From the NCBI GenBank assembly GCA_009823395.1, contig CM020514.1, positions 15,083,466 through 15,147,465 on the forward strand: 64,000 nucleotides of DNA, written 5' to 3'. The position numbers and the translations under genes were made by a program. The notes beneath the pieces were generated by a model. The model did not search any database. It worked only from the letters and a program-made list of their open reading frames with translations, and was not told the origin of the DNA. Below, one piece after another: positions 11,915-25,603 of the stretch. This stretch comes from Thamnaconus septentrionalis (Eukaryota; Chordata; Actinopteri; Tetraodontiformes; Monacanthidae). Each line of letters opens with the position of its first letter. Positions within the stretch are counted from its first letter, which is position 1.

Positions 11915-11915
11915 G

Positions 11916-11949
<34 letters not shown>

Positions 11950-11954
11950 GAGAG

Positions 11955-11991
<37 letters not shown>
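11915..11991. repeat. (GA)n interrupted microsatellite
   Basis: GA tract with periodic extra G (GAGG), 740-810 bp upstream of the chn1 ATG. Confidence 0.97.
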
Positions 11992-11995
<4 letters not shown>

Positions 11996-12469
11996 ACGAT
12001 ATAATGAGTCACGCATCGTGAGTGGGTGTGCGAGGGGCCCAGGACGTGCGACAGCGGCGAGGCCGTTAGGAGAGAGGAGCTATTTTCAAAAAATGGGGTT
12101 GCCACAGAAACCCCACCCCCACCCCCCGACCCCCTACCGGTCGGGGGAGACGACGGGGGGATGACGGAGAAGGAGAACACAAAGACGCGCACGCAAAAAA
12201 ACATGACATCATCCATATTAATGGAGCCTTTCATAACAAGTGATGCTTCGCTATTCAGGCCAGCGGAAAGCGAAGCCTGAATGGATTTGGGTGGCGTGAT
12301 GTTCGCTCATTAGCCGAACACGTTGCTGCTTTAGTTGCAAAAATAGATAAATCAAAAAAATGAAATAAAAATAAATCAACATCCATCCAAACAACAACTT
12401 TTTTCTGAGAGCGGTATCCATAGTAAACAATTCAAGATAATATAATTTTGAAATAATAATTCAATATGT

Positions 12470-12672
12470 TGAAACTGTTCCATCCCTCCATTGCACTATT
12501 TACTGAAGACTAAATGTCTTCATTTTGCAGTATTTACTGCTTTCATTCTCTTCACTTGCACTATTTAACTGCTTCATTCTGTCCATTTTAAAAGAACCAC
12601 CTTTAAGGAGTAGCTGTAAACATTTTGTTGTGTACAGCAATGATAATACAGGCGATTCTGATTCTGATTCTT
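12470..12672 (+). mobile_element. probable non-LTR retroposon 3' tail, (GATTCT)n
   Basis: Repeated phrases of the type CTGCTTCATTCT and GCACTATTTA lead into TGTACAGCAATGATAATACAGG, quoted here only in part, then GATTCTGATTCTGATTCT. Tails of this form follow 5'-truncated LINEs in fish genomes. The family assignment is uncertain. Confidence 0.45.
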
Positions 12673-12966
12673 AAAAAAGAAAAGTCGTTTTATCAGAAGC
12701 AGGATGGAAAAATGAGTAAACCGTTTTAGTTTTTTGCTTTTGTTTGTTTCAATCAACACTGAATTGATTTGGTTGTAAAGTAAGACGCACAAATCTCTTT
12801 TTTAAAATGCTAATTTCAAGTGTGATATTCACTTCCTGACTTGAGAAACAGCTTTTTTCCCTCTCCGAGTCTTTGTCTGAACGATGATTTCCTCGAGGTC
12901 TTGGGTGATGCAAGAGTTGCCTGCGTTGTCTGTATGCAAATCGAATAAAGCATCTCGACAGCGCGT

Positions 12967-12995
12967 GTGGGTGTGTGTGTGTGTGTGTGTGTGTG
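12967..12995. repeat. (GT)n microsatellite
   Basis: Short uninterrupted GT array of about 14 units. Confidence 0.95.
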
Positions 12996-15900
12996 CTCCT
13001 ATAATTTCACCGTGCAAGGCAAATGTGATTACGCTCCCACGGCTCAGAGTGCGAGCGGGAGCGGCGCTCTCACCTCTCAGCGAGGACAAGGCAGCAGCGC
13101 AGACAGCGACAGCACAGACTCTCCCTCACAAATCGATGAAGGCAGTTCTGCGCCCTGCCAGCCCACCTCCCCACCTCAGCAAATGAGAGCATGAGCAGGG
13201 GAAGGGGGCCGTGAGGGGGTGCGGAGGCCGACAGAGAGGCTTTGAAGGCTTTGTGGTGCGTCTTCCACAGCGTGAAGGAGGTGGAGGTCCGGAGCTGCTC
13301 AGGAGGACACCTGAGAGCGGCTGCAGATAAAAGGCTGTAAGAGCCTCTGATACGCACCGCTTCCTCCTCTCTGACTCCCCCTGCAGCACTTTGCAGTGTG
13401 TTTTTTTTTTTGTTGCCTGGCACGCCGCTAAGTGCACAACGAGCGTCTGTGCTCTCAGGATGTGGCTTCTGCTTTGAACGCAGCTCTAATTGACACTGAT
13501 TGATTCGCTCGTTTCCCGTAAGACGTCCAGAGCCGGGACAGCTGAGGGTGTATCTGCTCTGCTCTGTGTTGTACAGGCCTGATGTGTGAGCTGCACGGTC
13601 AGGTCTGGAACCAGCGACTGCGTGAGAGTTAAACACTGATTTTATCCAGAATCAATCATAGCGGAACTTTGAATCACAAAAGGCCTTAAAACAAAGCTTA
13701 AATAGCAGAACATTTATTTATCTTTTTCAGCATTTCTGCCTCATCATTGCGTGCCCTTCGTAACCTGCCGCGACACAAAATAATCCCTCAGAAGATTTTC
13801 TTTCCAGAAATAAACATCCAGAAATGAAAAGAATTCGAAATCCCACTGATTTGTTACACTTTCGTTTCATTGGACTTCCTTCCAGTCCCAAAATTAGCGT
13901 AGAACTTTGCCGTCCTTTGTTCCGACTCCTATTTCCTCACCGCCTCCCACAGTCTTTTAAGCCATTAAGCCGTTTCAGGGCAGAAAGGTTGTTACATAAG
14001 GAAAAAAAGTTTCTCTAATGCACTGCTGACCCAGTACAGCTTAAAGAGCCATTAAGTGGACAGCGGTGCTCGCCCTCATGATCTGAAGTGTTAGCTCGGA
14101 CCGGCCGTAGCTGTGAGCTTCCTCTGACCTTTCAATTCATCCTTTTGGTTTTACATTTTTCACCAAAAGTCAAACTTCTTTCTCAAAAGCTGAAATGAAG
14201 TGATGCTGTTTTAATGGTGCACAGTCCCGGATAGACTTTGAGTTAAGTGTGCCGAGTGTCATCTGGGAAGAGGAAGTTGTAACATTGAAGTTACATAATG
14301 TTATATAAGCCCCCTGATGACAGACGATGAGAGGGAGAGCGATTACTTTATAATAGAGTCTAAGAATATACAGCTCTGATGTCAGAACTGGCTGCCGCTG
14401 CCGCTCGCTCACTGCTTTCATAAAGGCTGCTTCTCATTTAGTTGCAAAAGAAACAAAAACATACAAGCTGTCTCATATATTACTGGTCTCCGCACATTGC
14501 TTTCTCTCTTGGAAAGCCGTTCAAATGAAAGCAAATAAACCCTGAAGTGATAACACATACGTTGTGCAATCCCTGCTGCTGTGGGGCCGGAAAATAAAAG
14601 GACTCTCAGGCTGCCAAGTAACCGCACACATGTACGTGAGATGCAGTTCTCCGCCATCACGACCCTCCCCCACCTTATTTTTCTTTCTGCAGGGTTTGCA
14701 AGAAACCAGGAACAAATTATACGATTTTCCCGGGACAAATGGATTAGCGGGACGTGGCTGGAACAGCGGCGCGGTGACAGTGATGTATGGCGAGGCCGCT
14801 ATCGCACTCGGCTATTCGCACTGCAAGGTTACACGGGTGGGGTTACACTCCAGTCTGCTTTGGGAAGTGAGGAGTTAGCCTGGTCCTGCGATGCACATAC
14901 AGTCCACGTACATGACCCAGTATACAGAGTACACACATCGCACCGGTTGTATAATTCTCAGCCTCCTTTGTGTGTAAACGACGTCTTGTGAGAAGGTCCA
15001 CCGCTCTCTGAATCGGTGCCGACGGGTGCAAAACATTGTGTAACCGTAAAGCGAAGAGAAGCGATGATCACGTCATCGAGGTCACACCTCGCAATCCACC
15101 GCGAGCAAGCACAGCCTCAAGTCTTCACATTTCCCCCTCACGCCACAGAGAATGATGTTTGCACAGAGTGGAGACCATTTCAGAGTGGCGCGGATGATAA
15201 CCGCCTCGGGCTCGCAGAGATTTTGTTTTGCACAATCTCATTATGAAAAGACCGTCAAATCCGACGGCGTTTAATATCATCGGAGGCAGTTAAAGGCTGC
15301 CATTAATCCTCCACTGCGAGGGTGGGGGGGCAGGAGGGTTGATCATCGGCTTTGGATTCACCTACTTTACAGAGAGAAAAAGGACGATGTCGAATGACAA
15401 ATGGTGGGGCAATAATTAAAAAGATTGAGTCGGCCTTTATCTCTGTGAGATTGTGCGGAGAGCAGTTCCCCCACCGCCCCGACCAACGGCCGGCTGGATG
15501 CGGGTGATGGATGGCTCATTGTGCCGCCGCCGCCGCCGCCTGTTTTGGCAACAGGGGCGATTGACGGCGGGTCAGAGCCGTCTGCTGCAAATATTTAGCT
15601 CTGATGCAACAGCGAGAAACAAGAAGGTGCTGCGGGAGTCTGCTGAACGTAAACGCACAGGGGTCACACGTATGGTTAAAGAGGCCAGTTCAAAATGTTT
15701 TGTACAGTGGAGCGTTCACATCGTAACTGGGTGGGTGTTGTGCGATGCGTGAAAGTTCGCTGAAACATCCACACTAGCACAGAGCGGAATTAGCGACGGT
15801 CAAGATGCGTGTTTGTTTGCTCTGCAGAGTTCAACTGGTTTTCTTCTGATTGTACAAAGCATTGGGGGGTGGGGGAGTGAGGAGTTGAACTCAGGAACTC

Positions 15901-16512
15901 AGAAGCATTGTTGGATAAAAAAAAAAAAATCTCATCTTGACTGATGAGGCCAAAATATCACCAGTCAAATCTGAATATTTCATTAAAAAAAAAGCTTACT
16001 GAAGCGATTTTCAAAACAAATCAACTGCGCGTCTTTAAAAGCCAAAAAAACAATTGGAGTTAACGAGTTCTGGAAAAGCTCGTTCGTCGTGCGAGTGCAC
16101 AGCGTGAATCCGCCCTCGCTCGCAACATCGCACGCTGCCCTCGTCGTTGCGGATGGATGAAAAGCCCCGACGCAGGATGTATTTTTCCATCGCTTATGTA
16201 ACTGTGCTTTTACTCCTCCGCTTCTCCGGAGACGACGCAGCTGCGAGGCGCTGCGGCTTCGCGGAGGCCGGCGCTGCTTTGTGAACGTCCCTCGCACGGT
16301 CGAGGAGCGCGTCGTGAGAAAGGCGCGTCTTACAGGTTTGAACGTGAACGAAAGGCATATTTAAAATGAAAGGAAAGAAACTGTCGAGCCTTCTGGGAAT
16401 AAATCAATAAATAATACATATTAAAGGACTCATTATACCAATTTTCATTATTCATCCCAGACTCCAGGGGTCACACAATTAATGAACCAAGAAAACATTT
16501 TGAGAGCTTTTT

Positions 16513-16542
16513 TCAATTCAATGCAATTCAATTCAATTCAAT
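16513..16542 (-). repeat. (AATTC)n tail of a probable retroposon
   Basis: Four to five AATTC units followed by CAATACTTTGTCACTGACAA. Reversed, this resembles the pentamer tail of fish LINE-type insertions. Confidence 0.4.
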
Positions 16543-17317
16543 ACTTTGTCACTGACAACATTGTCACCAACATTAACTGTGAAAATCAGTTGCAGGCAGC
16601 CCCACGTGACAGCAACAATAAAGGATAAGGACTGACCACAGTCCTTGGGAGAGTTTTTTTTTTTTCTTAATTTAGCCCTCTGCAAAAAAAAAAAAAGCAA
16701 ATATAAAAGTAAAATCTTCATTTTAATGCCAGGAAAACTAATCACCCTGATCATTATCTATTCTCCTCAGGCCTCTGAGCACTGTGACGGCCTCTTCAGC
16801 ACCGAGCACGCTGCCCTTGAGCCGGCGGACAGGTGGCCCCGAGTCACTGTCTGGCAGCAGGGCCCGACTTTTTGATCAGTAATCTGCTGGGCGTCTGCCG
16901 CGGCCGCAGAGGACACAAACCTGTGGAGCGCCGACCATATTGTTTCCCCGCGACTCTCCGGCTCGCAGCAGAAGACGAGCATCTGTTTTCAGGGCGTCGC
17001 GCGGCTCCCATGAGAGCGACGGCTCTGAGCCGCCACCACCGCCGCTCTTCCTCTTCCTCGTCCTCGTCATCACCTCACCGCTAGCTGGCTGCTCCCATAA
17101 GGACGCAATGCAAATGGGTGTTTTTCCGAGGCGTCGGCGCATGAATAATACGATGAGGATTGCAGCAAGGTTTCTGTAGAATAAGACGTCACTTCTCACA
17201 AGTGAGGAATAAAATGGTGGGTGAGGGGAAAAATAAAGAGCAAAATCAGACAGACAACATTTGAAGCAGACCAGTCTGGTTAGAACTAGTTCACAGTAGC
17301 TCAACACAATGCAAAAG

Positions 17318-17480
17318 CCCATCCATCTATCCATCCATCCATCCATTTTCATCCATCCATCCATTTTCAATATCCACTTATTCATGGACTCAGAGTTGCG
17401 GGGGTCTACTGGAGCCTCTCCCAGCTGTCGTAGGGCGACGGCAGGGTGACACCCTCGACAAGCCGCCGGTTCATCGCAGG
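17318..17480 (-). mobile_element. L2/Maui-like LINE 3' end, reverse orientation
   Basis: A (CCAT)n run is followed by GGAGCCTCTCCCAGCTGTC and GCCGGTTCATCGCAGG. It is the reverse-complement form of the LINE tail also seen at 23341 and 27978. Confidence 0.65.
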
Positions 17481-20400
17481 AATGCAAAAGTCTTTTCTTT
17501 TTTTTTTTAAATCGTGAAAATGCCATCTACAGTTTTTGTGTTTCTTATTTCTCTCCCTCTTTGGTTTCAACAGCAGCTTCCTCACCATCAAAAGGACGCA
17601 GACTACTTCCTCAGCACCGGGACTGACTGGAAAATGCTTTGAATCAAAGGTTTTCAAGACGGATCTGCAAACGTCAGAGTAGGAATGCCGGCGGTGCAGC
17701 TGCGTTTTGTGGTACATAAATAAACAAATACATAAATAATGTCGTCATGAAAAAATGCGGGCGCTGACAGGGAAGGAGGAGAGAATCCCCGGAAATGGGA
17801 CTCAACTTGTGAAAAAGCCTGACAGTTTTAGAAACGGTGCGCAAAAAAAGGTGGGATGGGATGGGATAAAAATAAATGAAAAAAAAAAACACACTTCTGT
17901 TCTTGTCTATAATATGTGTCGCTGCTTCCCAGAGGTTTCAGTGTACTCATGACCTCCAGCCTGTTTGCCTTCAGGCTTCATACACGGGGCAGCTGAACTC
18001 AGATCAGTTTCCTTCCTCGTGATGACGATCCGTCGTTCACACGGCGGATCGTCGAGCTCGCTGACACCTTCCTCCTTCCGCCAGCAGCAGCGAGTGAGAC
18101 TGGAAGTGAGATACCTGTTACAGCGTTTGTCAGCTTCTGGCTCTCACACCTCGGGAAAATTAATGAGGTTTTATTTAGAGCGCCACAGGCAGCAGCGTGA
18201 GAGCATGCTGCACCGGTTCGTTCCGGTCTGATCTGCATTGTAAAGTCATTTGATGTGGTCCCTCTGTTCTAACGAGTCTGGTAATGAGTCAGGAAATATA
18301 TTAATAAACAACTTTGTTCATAGTTTAAATTATAAAATAACTGAAAGACTGTCAACATCATCACAAAAAGACAAAACAACAACAACCAACATTATCATAT
18401 TGATGGTAAACAAGCAGCTCGTCAAGTTGCTGCTGCGACAGTGTTGCTAAATTCCGCTCGTCACTTCTTCTGTCATTTTATCTCCCGCCGTCCACTCGTC
18501 AGAGTGGAGCAGTAAAAGGTCTGAGACAGCCAAACTGATTTTCCTCCTTTTGTTTGAAGAAGTGTTGAGACATAATGACTGCTGTCAGGAGGTTTTTGGA
18601 AGAAAAACAGCCGGAGAGAAAAATGCATTTATAATAAAAAAAATGTGTCCGATTTGGTAACAAAGTTTCACATCCTTCCAAAAACTTTTCCCTCTTCCTC
18701 ACTTCACCTCTCTTACCTTTCTCACTGTCAATAGTTTAGTTTTATCCAAACATTAAAGGAGTATTTTAGATGTTACATCTCCCTTTCTCCCCCAGACTGC
18801 TTAGTTATGCTTGTTTATGTTTATGTATATATCTACTCCAGCTGTGAGGTCAGATTAAAAAACGTGCACTGTGGCCTCCTGTTTAATTCTTAGAAGAGAT
18901 AAATAACACATTATGCAGGTGAGAAAGCAGGGAAACTATCAATCCAGGTAGAAAAAAGCTCCTCACGCTGCTGCAGGTTCAGTCTGAGTCCATCTCTATG
19001 AATTAAAGACCCTTTAGTTTTTCGGTCCACTCTCTGAGCTCGGTGCTAAATTTTTAATGCCTTTTCACTTGCGCATCATTTTTTCCCTCTATTTTGCTCA
19101 GTTAGGTTTCCTTCCATCAGCGCCGCTGGTGTTCCTCAGACAGGCAGCCGCACTCCTGTTCACCCTCTCAGCTGGAAGCGCTCATTATTTGTAGATTAAA
19201 CCGCAACAGTTAGCGTTATTTCCAGCGGTTTTATCCGGTCAGACGCAGGCGCCACATATTTAACTGGCATCACAGAAGGTTCCAGATAACAGACGCAGCA
19301 GCACTGAACACCACGTCCGCACTGTCACTGTATACGCACACGGCGCTAGAATGCGAGTCCAGTATAGAAGCGCATTGTTTTCATGCGTGTGACACTGCAG
19401 CTGGACAACCGACCCGTCCTATGGTCTTATGACCAGCGCTTGGAAACGGAGGTGCTGCACTCGTCAGTGTGTCTTTTCATCATGCAGTCGTGAAAATACA
19501 CAGTGAATCCGTGCAGTCGCAGGGGTTTGGAGCTCCGGGCTGTTTTGCTGTTTTTGAAATCAGCTGATCACGCATATGGAAGCATTTGAATGCATTCAGC
19601 GAGCGACTTGGTGGACATCTGCTGCTACACGTGGGGTCTGCATGTCCCAAAAAACAAGGAGACAAACAAGAAGCAGGACGCGTAAACTTCAGGGAGCGAA
19701 TGAGCCGGCGGCGTTTCTGAGTCTTTACGCAACATTCGCGACCCACCGAGATGTTGCACAAACGCCGGGCTAACGAACGGAATCGGCCAAGATTTTCCAA
19801 ACAGTTTGTCTTTTGTTTAGGAGCGGCGAGCTGGAGCGCCCCCGCCTTGCCTCACTCCTCCTCACCCGCTCCTCACCCCTTCCTCACACCCTCCATCACC
19901 ATTATGCAACCTCTTTCATGAGGCCCCGGCACTGTGAGAGGGGGATGCGAGAGCAGAGCGAACTCAGACTCAAAGTTCCCCCACAGATTTATCCCACAGT
20001 GATGTGAGAGGGAGAAGTTTTTTCAGTTTTCTTTCCATTTTTTTTTTTCTCCGTTGTTTTAAGTAATCTCCACTGTTCGCCACCAACTGACAAACTCATT
20101 AGCAAAGCGGACACGGCTCCCCTGGCAGCGCGCTACTCCACAGTGTTTACCGTCCGTCTGTGTTTGAAGACGAGTAAACACTCCCCCGCCTGCTCCCCCC
20201 GAACTCTGTTCACACCCGTGACGCTACGGCTCCATGTAAAGCAGCAAAAGGCCGTCGGAGAGTTGGCAGACGGCAGGCGTCCAAACACGGGGAACCTCCT
20301 CAAAAAGCCTCTTTTAGCTCGCCGGACTGCCGCTGTTACGCAAGTTGCCAACACAACTCAAAGTCCCTCTTTACTCACAACAGCCACCATCCAGCTCCAG

Positions 20401-21323
20401 TCCTCCAGCAAAAGGCCGCGGTTAGCTTGCAAAGCAACGACTGCGACGCAGACGGCTATGACTGCTGGAAAAAAAAAAACGTCTGTCAAAGTCAGTCTGT
20501 CAGTTAGGCGGACCAATCAGATTTGTTGTTGCTGATTCAGCCAAGTCGCAACCTCGATGAGTTTCCAGTTGATGTTAAGTTAAACACCTGGTGTTAGCCG
20601 TGAGAGCCAAAAGCTAGGCTAGTCACTAATTTAATTCTGCAACTGCGTTAATTCAGCGTCTAATTCTGAGAGAACAAATTCTACTGCAACATCAGTAAAT
20701 CTCCTCACTTCCACTTTGTCTTCTTCGCGGCTTTTTAAGAGTAGCTGGCTGCAGCCACTTCCTGGTTTGTTCGCCACAAGAAGGAACTTAATTGGTTGAG
20801 GGGTCCATGACATTTTGAGACTGGTTGCAAGTGCTAACTGGTGAGAGGCTGGCGAGACGGACGGCGAGATCTCAGAGATCTGCAGCGGCCGACGTGCAAG
20901 AGGCAAACGAAGAAGAGGTGTAGAAGGAAGAGCCAGATGTTCAAGTCGTCTTTGGTGGGCAAGCCTGGCCCACTCACTGCCTGTAATGGGCAGCACAGTT
21001 CAGCGACCAGGCTGAGTGACGGCGCTAACATTTGGCCTAATTCTCCATTATTACCTCTCGGAGCAGAGGGAGCAGAGCGGAGCAGCGCTCTTAGATTTGA
21101 CCCTCCGCCAGGCTTCAGTCGCGTCTGCACACAGATAGAAATCTAATAAAAGGGTGAAAGGAAGGAGCAACAGCAGGCGGCCGATCAATATCTGTCACGG
21201 CGCCGTAGAGCCACGTGTTTACACAGAGAGTCTCTGGATAACAGCCGCCGTGAATCTCCAGCGTGATTGGATAAGACAAACCAACTGTTTTATCACATGT
21301 GATTTTTGTTGTTGTTTCATAGT

Positions 21324-21478
21324 CAGTGGTAGCAAAAGTAATCACACTGTGTATTTACGTGAAATCACGGAAAAAGTACATGTATGCGTAGAAAATACTT
21401 TAGAAGTAAAAGTACTGATTCAACTTTTATTTTGTATTCTTTGATTTTGTATTTGTATTTCATTACTTCCCACCTCTG
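21324..21478. mobile_element. hAT-like short element
   Basis: Starts CAGTGGTAGCAAAAGTAA and ends TTACTTCCCACCTCTG, a degenerate inverted pair of the CAGAGGTGGGAAGTAA type common in fish. Non-coding, 155 bp. Confidence 0.55.
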
Positions 21479-23071
21479 TTCAAAGCTGCCTACCAGTCAA
21501 AATCAAAAGGTGGAAGCCATCAGCGTCTTTGGGCAACAGCGTGTTTACTGCAATCACAAAAACAGAGCTTGGAACAATCTTTATTTTCACGTAACATTTA
21601 CAGTCAGTGAAAACGTATTTATTTGGATGTTCCGTCCACCACATGTTTCTTTTCGTGGGCGGCAGCAGCTTTAGAAAAACAAATAACGCTTTGCTGCCCG
21701 TGGGCAGCAATGAATTTATAATTGTCTGATGTTTCAAAAAACGATTCTTCTTCGTCCAGACATCACAGAGACTCTCTGGCCACACACTCAATACACTGAT
21801 CCTGTTTCCACGCTCCTCGGCGGGGATAATGATTTTAGTGAATTTGCCTCCGAACAATTATTTCCGAAAAGAACATGTGCGGGGGATTACAGAGCGGAAC
21901 TAGGTCACCAGATCTGGAAGAAAAGACGGCGCCAAAACGCTGCTCATCACCGCCGCGGGTGCCACCGCTTCTTTTCCACAAAGACAATAATATGTATTTT
22001 TTTGTCATTCAGATGGATCAACACTCAGAGGTGCATTGACGGTGATATTTACTATCTCCTGCGCATCATCGTTTGTGAACCAGCCGGTGGTGAAAATCTG
22101 ATTTCCGAAAAGCCGCACGAAGAAGTCCAACAGCAATTAGCCATCAGCTAATTTAATGGGCGAGTGTTAAAACACCGATTAGCATGTCTTTGTTGTCATG
22201 ATTAATTCATTTGCCGGAGCGAAAGCAAGCAGCTGCAAGTCGGCTAATCAGCGGCGGCAATCAGCGCGGCGGTGGGGGGAGGTCATTAAAGGTCACGTTA
22301 CGCAATCAACCTGCGCGACACGTCTGGTGGCTTCGCGATGCCGACGAGGTGATTCCATTGATTTTCTGGACACGTGCTCCTCAGAACAGGACGTATGGAT
22401 TGCGCGGGCTCTGACAAGCTCCTGAGGTCCTGCAATACGGCTCCTCTCAAAGATGATGATGAGCAGAAAGAAAGCAATTTAAAAACAGACACAGCGTGAG
22501 TCATTCTTTCCAGAGTACACAGACTCTGCTAGAGTTCTTAATTTTATTTTTCTGAGAAACTTCTCCTTTTACAGCGACCCCTGGGACTCACTTAAAGTGA
22601 TATTTCGTCTGTTGCAGTTCAAAGACGCTCCTTCGTTTTATCTAAAAACAAGATTCAGGTTCAGGAAGAAGCACACGACCATCGCTAATTACTGCTTTCT
22701 ATTAAAAATAACACTTTTATCGTGTGTTATTTTCTGAAATGCGGCTTAGTGAATGTTCTTTCATATGCAAACTATTATTAGTAAAAACTCATTAATCCCC
22801 ACAGATAAGCCAGCTGTGGATTCCCCTCTCAGTCAGTCAGTGTCCCTGCAGTTGGTCGGTTGACGCTGCGCTATCCGTTGCGGGAGCTAGCTGCGTTGCG
22901 GCGGCGCGTGGCTAATGTGGCTCCTCGCACCATGAAGGAGCCCTGAGCTGCGGCTAACTGGCTCAAACTGGCTGGAAAAAATATCTAAAAAACAGTCCAC
23001 TTTGAAAAAGGAGAGACTGAAAGTTCTCCCAGTCACCTTCCAAGTGTCCATCCAAAGACTAAATCCTAATC

Positions 23072-23596
23072 CAGGCATGGACAAACTACGGCTCGGGGGC
23101 CATATGCGGTCCCGTTAAGCTTTTTCATTCGGCTCGCCGTATATGAAGAAATGATATTAATAGTAAGTAACAAATAATATAGCCAGATTTCGTCAATTCT
23201 TTCAGTGTTTTAAGAGTCATTTCAATAAAGAGCTAAATACTGTGTGGCTTCAAAGACATGTTTTGTTGCAATGATTTTGTTCATTTTCAAAAGACATTAA
23301 AACACATGTTTTGTAAATATCCCTTGATATATTTTTTTCCGGCCCTGCGATGAACTGGCGACTTGTCCAGGGTGTACCCTGCCTTCGCCCTAAGACAGCT
23401 GGGATAGGCTCCAGCAGACCCCCGTGGCCCTGAATAGGAATAAGCTGGTATAGAAGATGAATGAATGAATGAATGATATTTTTTTCCTATGAGGTCGATC
23501 ACCAAAACACTCCGTCCATCTGCTCCTGCTCCGGCCCCTCTGTTTCACATTTAGAAGTCATTGTGACCCACCAGTTAAAAAGTTTGCCCACCACTG
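23072..23596. mobile_element. non-autonomous hAT-type element
   Basis: Left end CAGGCATGGACAAACTACGG and right end AGTTTGCCCACCACTG form an imperfect inverted pair (CAGTGGTGGGCAAACT type). Flanking octamers (TCCTAATC and TCCCTAAA) are only loosely alike. A LINE tail is nested inside. Confidence 0.6.
23341..23474 (+). mobile_element. L2/Maui-like LINE 3' end nested in hAT element
   Basis: Carries GGCGACTTGTCCAGGGTGTA, CAGCTGGGATAGGCTCCAGC, AATAAGCTGGTATAG and a (GAAT)n tail. The flanking sequences GATATATTTTTTTCC (23326-23340) and GATATTTTTTTCC (23475-23487) look like a target duplication. Confidence 0.7.
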
Positions 23597-25552
23597 TCCC
23601 TAAAGTTGGCTATAAAAAAACATCCTCCGGCATATCAGGTTAAAACTGTGTCACAAAACAATAGGATGAGCATCATTTCATGAAGAATGTTCTACTTTGA
23701 TGTGTTTGTATTGCAAGTAAATGAGTGTTTTGTGTGTATCTGCACCGCAGCTGACTGTCAGCGTCTCCGAAGGCTCGTCTGACAGACACGGTCGCTGTTT
23801 CAGCTACACAGTTTAACGTCCGTTACGATGGTAAGATGGACTTTAACGGGGCCAATAAAAGCGGTGACCTCACGCGTCCCCCGGCGACATCTGATAAAAA
23901 AACCCAGCGGTAATCCCCGCTGCCTCTCGTGTGCGATGCAGAGTGGCCTCATTAGCTCAGCGGCCCTCTTCAGCGTTTGATAGTGAAATCGGGGTGGGGG
24001 GGTTAGCAGCCTCGTCTGTAATCCCATTAACTCCGGCGAGCTCAGCCTCGGCTGAGTCTCGCCCAGACAGAACTAATTCTGTCAAATTTGTGTGCACGTC
24101 TTTGAGTATCGCAGCTCCAAGGTCCACAGCAGGATTTTTTTGGAAGCCCGCATCAGGACCAGGCAGCTTTTTTTTAAAACCCCCATTTTAGCAGCATTAT
24201 AGAAAATCCTATTAAAGTGGCGACAGACTTGAGTCGCCGCTGTAGAAATCAGAACGTTACAGATGTTACGATCAGACTCGTCCCGGTGATGAATTTGAAA
24301 AAAAAAAAAAATGGGCAGAACAATGGTAATAAAAAAAAGAAACTGGAGAAGCTATCAGCTGCAGCGAAATTCCTGTTTATTGCAACACATTAAGACGGCA
24401 GACAGAGGAGATTGCTCTGTTACCGAGCGGCTCAGCGGATTATGAAACAGTGGAGGGCACGTTGACGGCTTTAATTCCGAGTGACAGAGGCAAATAGGTG
24501 TTTTGCATTCGGTTTAAAATGAAATGTCTCACCTGTTTACTTCAGGGTGACCTCGGCCGCGGTTTAATGGTGCCAAAGCTGGATTTCACGCGTTTAGACA
24601 CGACCAATGAAGGCCCGGTGTCATGAGTTTGTAGTCGGATTCCTGCAGTAGAGCAGCTTTTTTTTATTAACGCGTATGACTGGGAGGTGAAGACAGTTTT
24701 GTTGAGCCTGGAAGAGGTCAGAAGCAGTGGTAACGTTAGCATTAGCATTAGTGTCAGTCAGGTTTTCTGCAGTACTTTTAAAGCTGCTGAAATTAACGGC
24801 AAATAAAAAATTGGACTTTTTTCCCCCAAAAATACCTATTACTGTCCTATATTTTAAAGTGATGTCGTGACTCTTTAATTCATTGCTTTCTTTTTGTTTT
24901 TTAAAAGCCATTGGAAGCACATTCACCCGAAGAGAGGCGGCCAAATAAAACTCATCAAATCCAAATCACAAGCAACGTGCCGCACACCTGAGTCTAGCCC
25001 AGCAACAGAAGCTCCACCCCCTGGGAAATCTTTACATTGTAATAAGGTTTCAGAATTGGCGCCTCAGTTCTTCTAAAATATAATATAATCACACAACTGC
25101 AAGACTGTGAAGGCTGGTGGGGCTCCTAAAAGAACCCCAGCTAGCGTGGCTCAGGTACTCTCTCTTGAATATGGGAACAAAAAAATAGAAGAAAAAAAGA
25201 ATGAAATAAAACTTCCAAACAGCTATTTGGAAGAACTACTCAACAACAAAAGATTTTAGAACTAAATACAACACATGATAGATATTCCATGCATATATAT
25301 ATACGAATACACACCCGTGTTTGTGCGTGTGGTATTAAATTTGCAGTTGAAGGAATCAATAGGATTCAGTCCCAGTTCCCAGCAGCACCAGTATTTAGTC
25401 ACATATGATCCAGAATTGATTTTACTGTGTTTTGTTTAACAATAATCTGTCAATAAACTCCCTAAAAATAAGAAAATTCCATATTTATTTTTGCTTGCTC
25501 CACTCAAAGGTCCTTTGTGATGTTACAAAGGGTGAGGACACGTCCGGTAAGG

Positions 25553-25553
<1 letters not shown>

Positions 25554-25602
<49 letters not shown>
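25554..25602. repeat. (CA)n microsatellite
   Basis: About 24 uninterrupted CA units. Confidence 0.97.

Positions 25603-25603
<1 letters not shown>

Noticed and set aside
16876..17526. 216-codon minus-strand open frame
   Set aside because: Spans a LINE tail and low-complexity DNA; no protein family similarity.
20631..20996. 121-codon minus-strand open frame
   Set aside because: No recognised motif, no splice partners and no supporting context.
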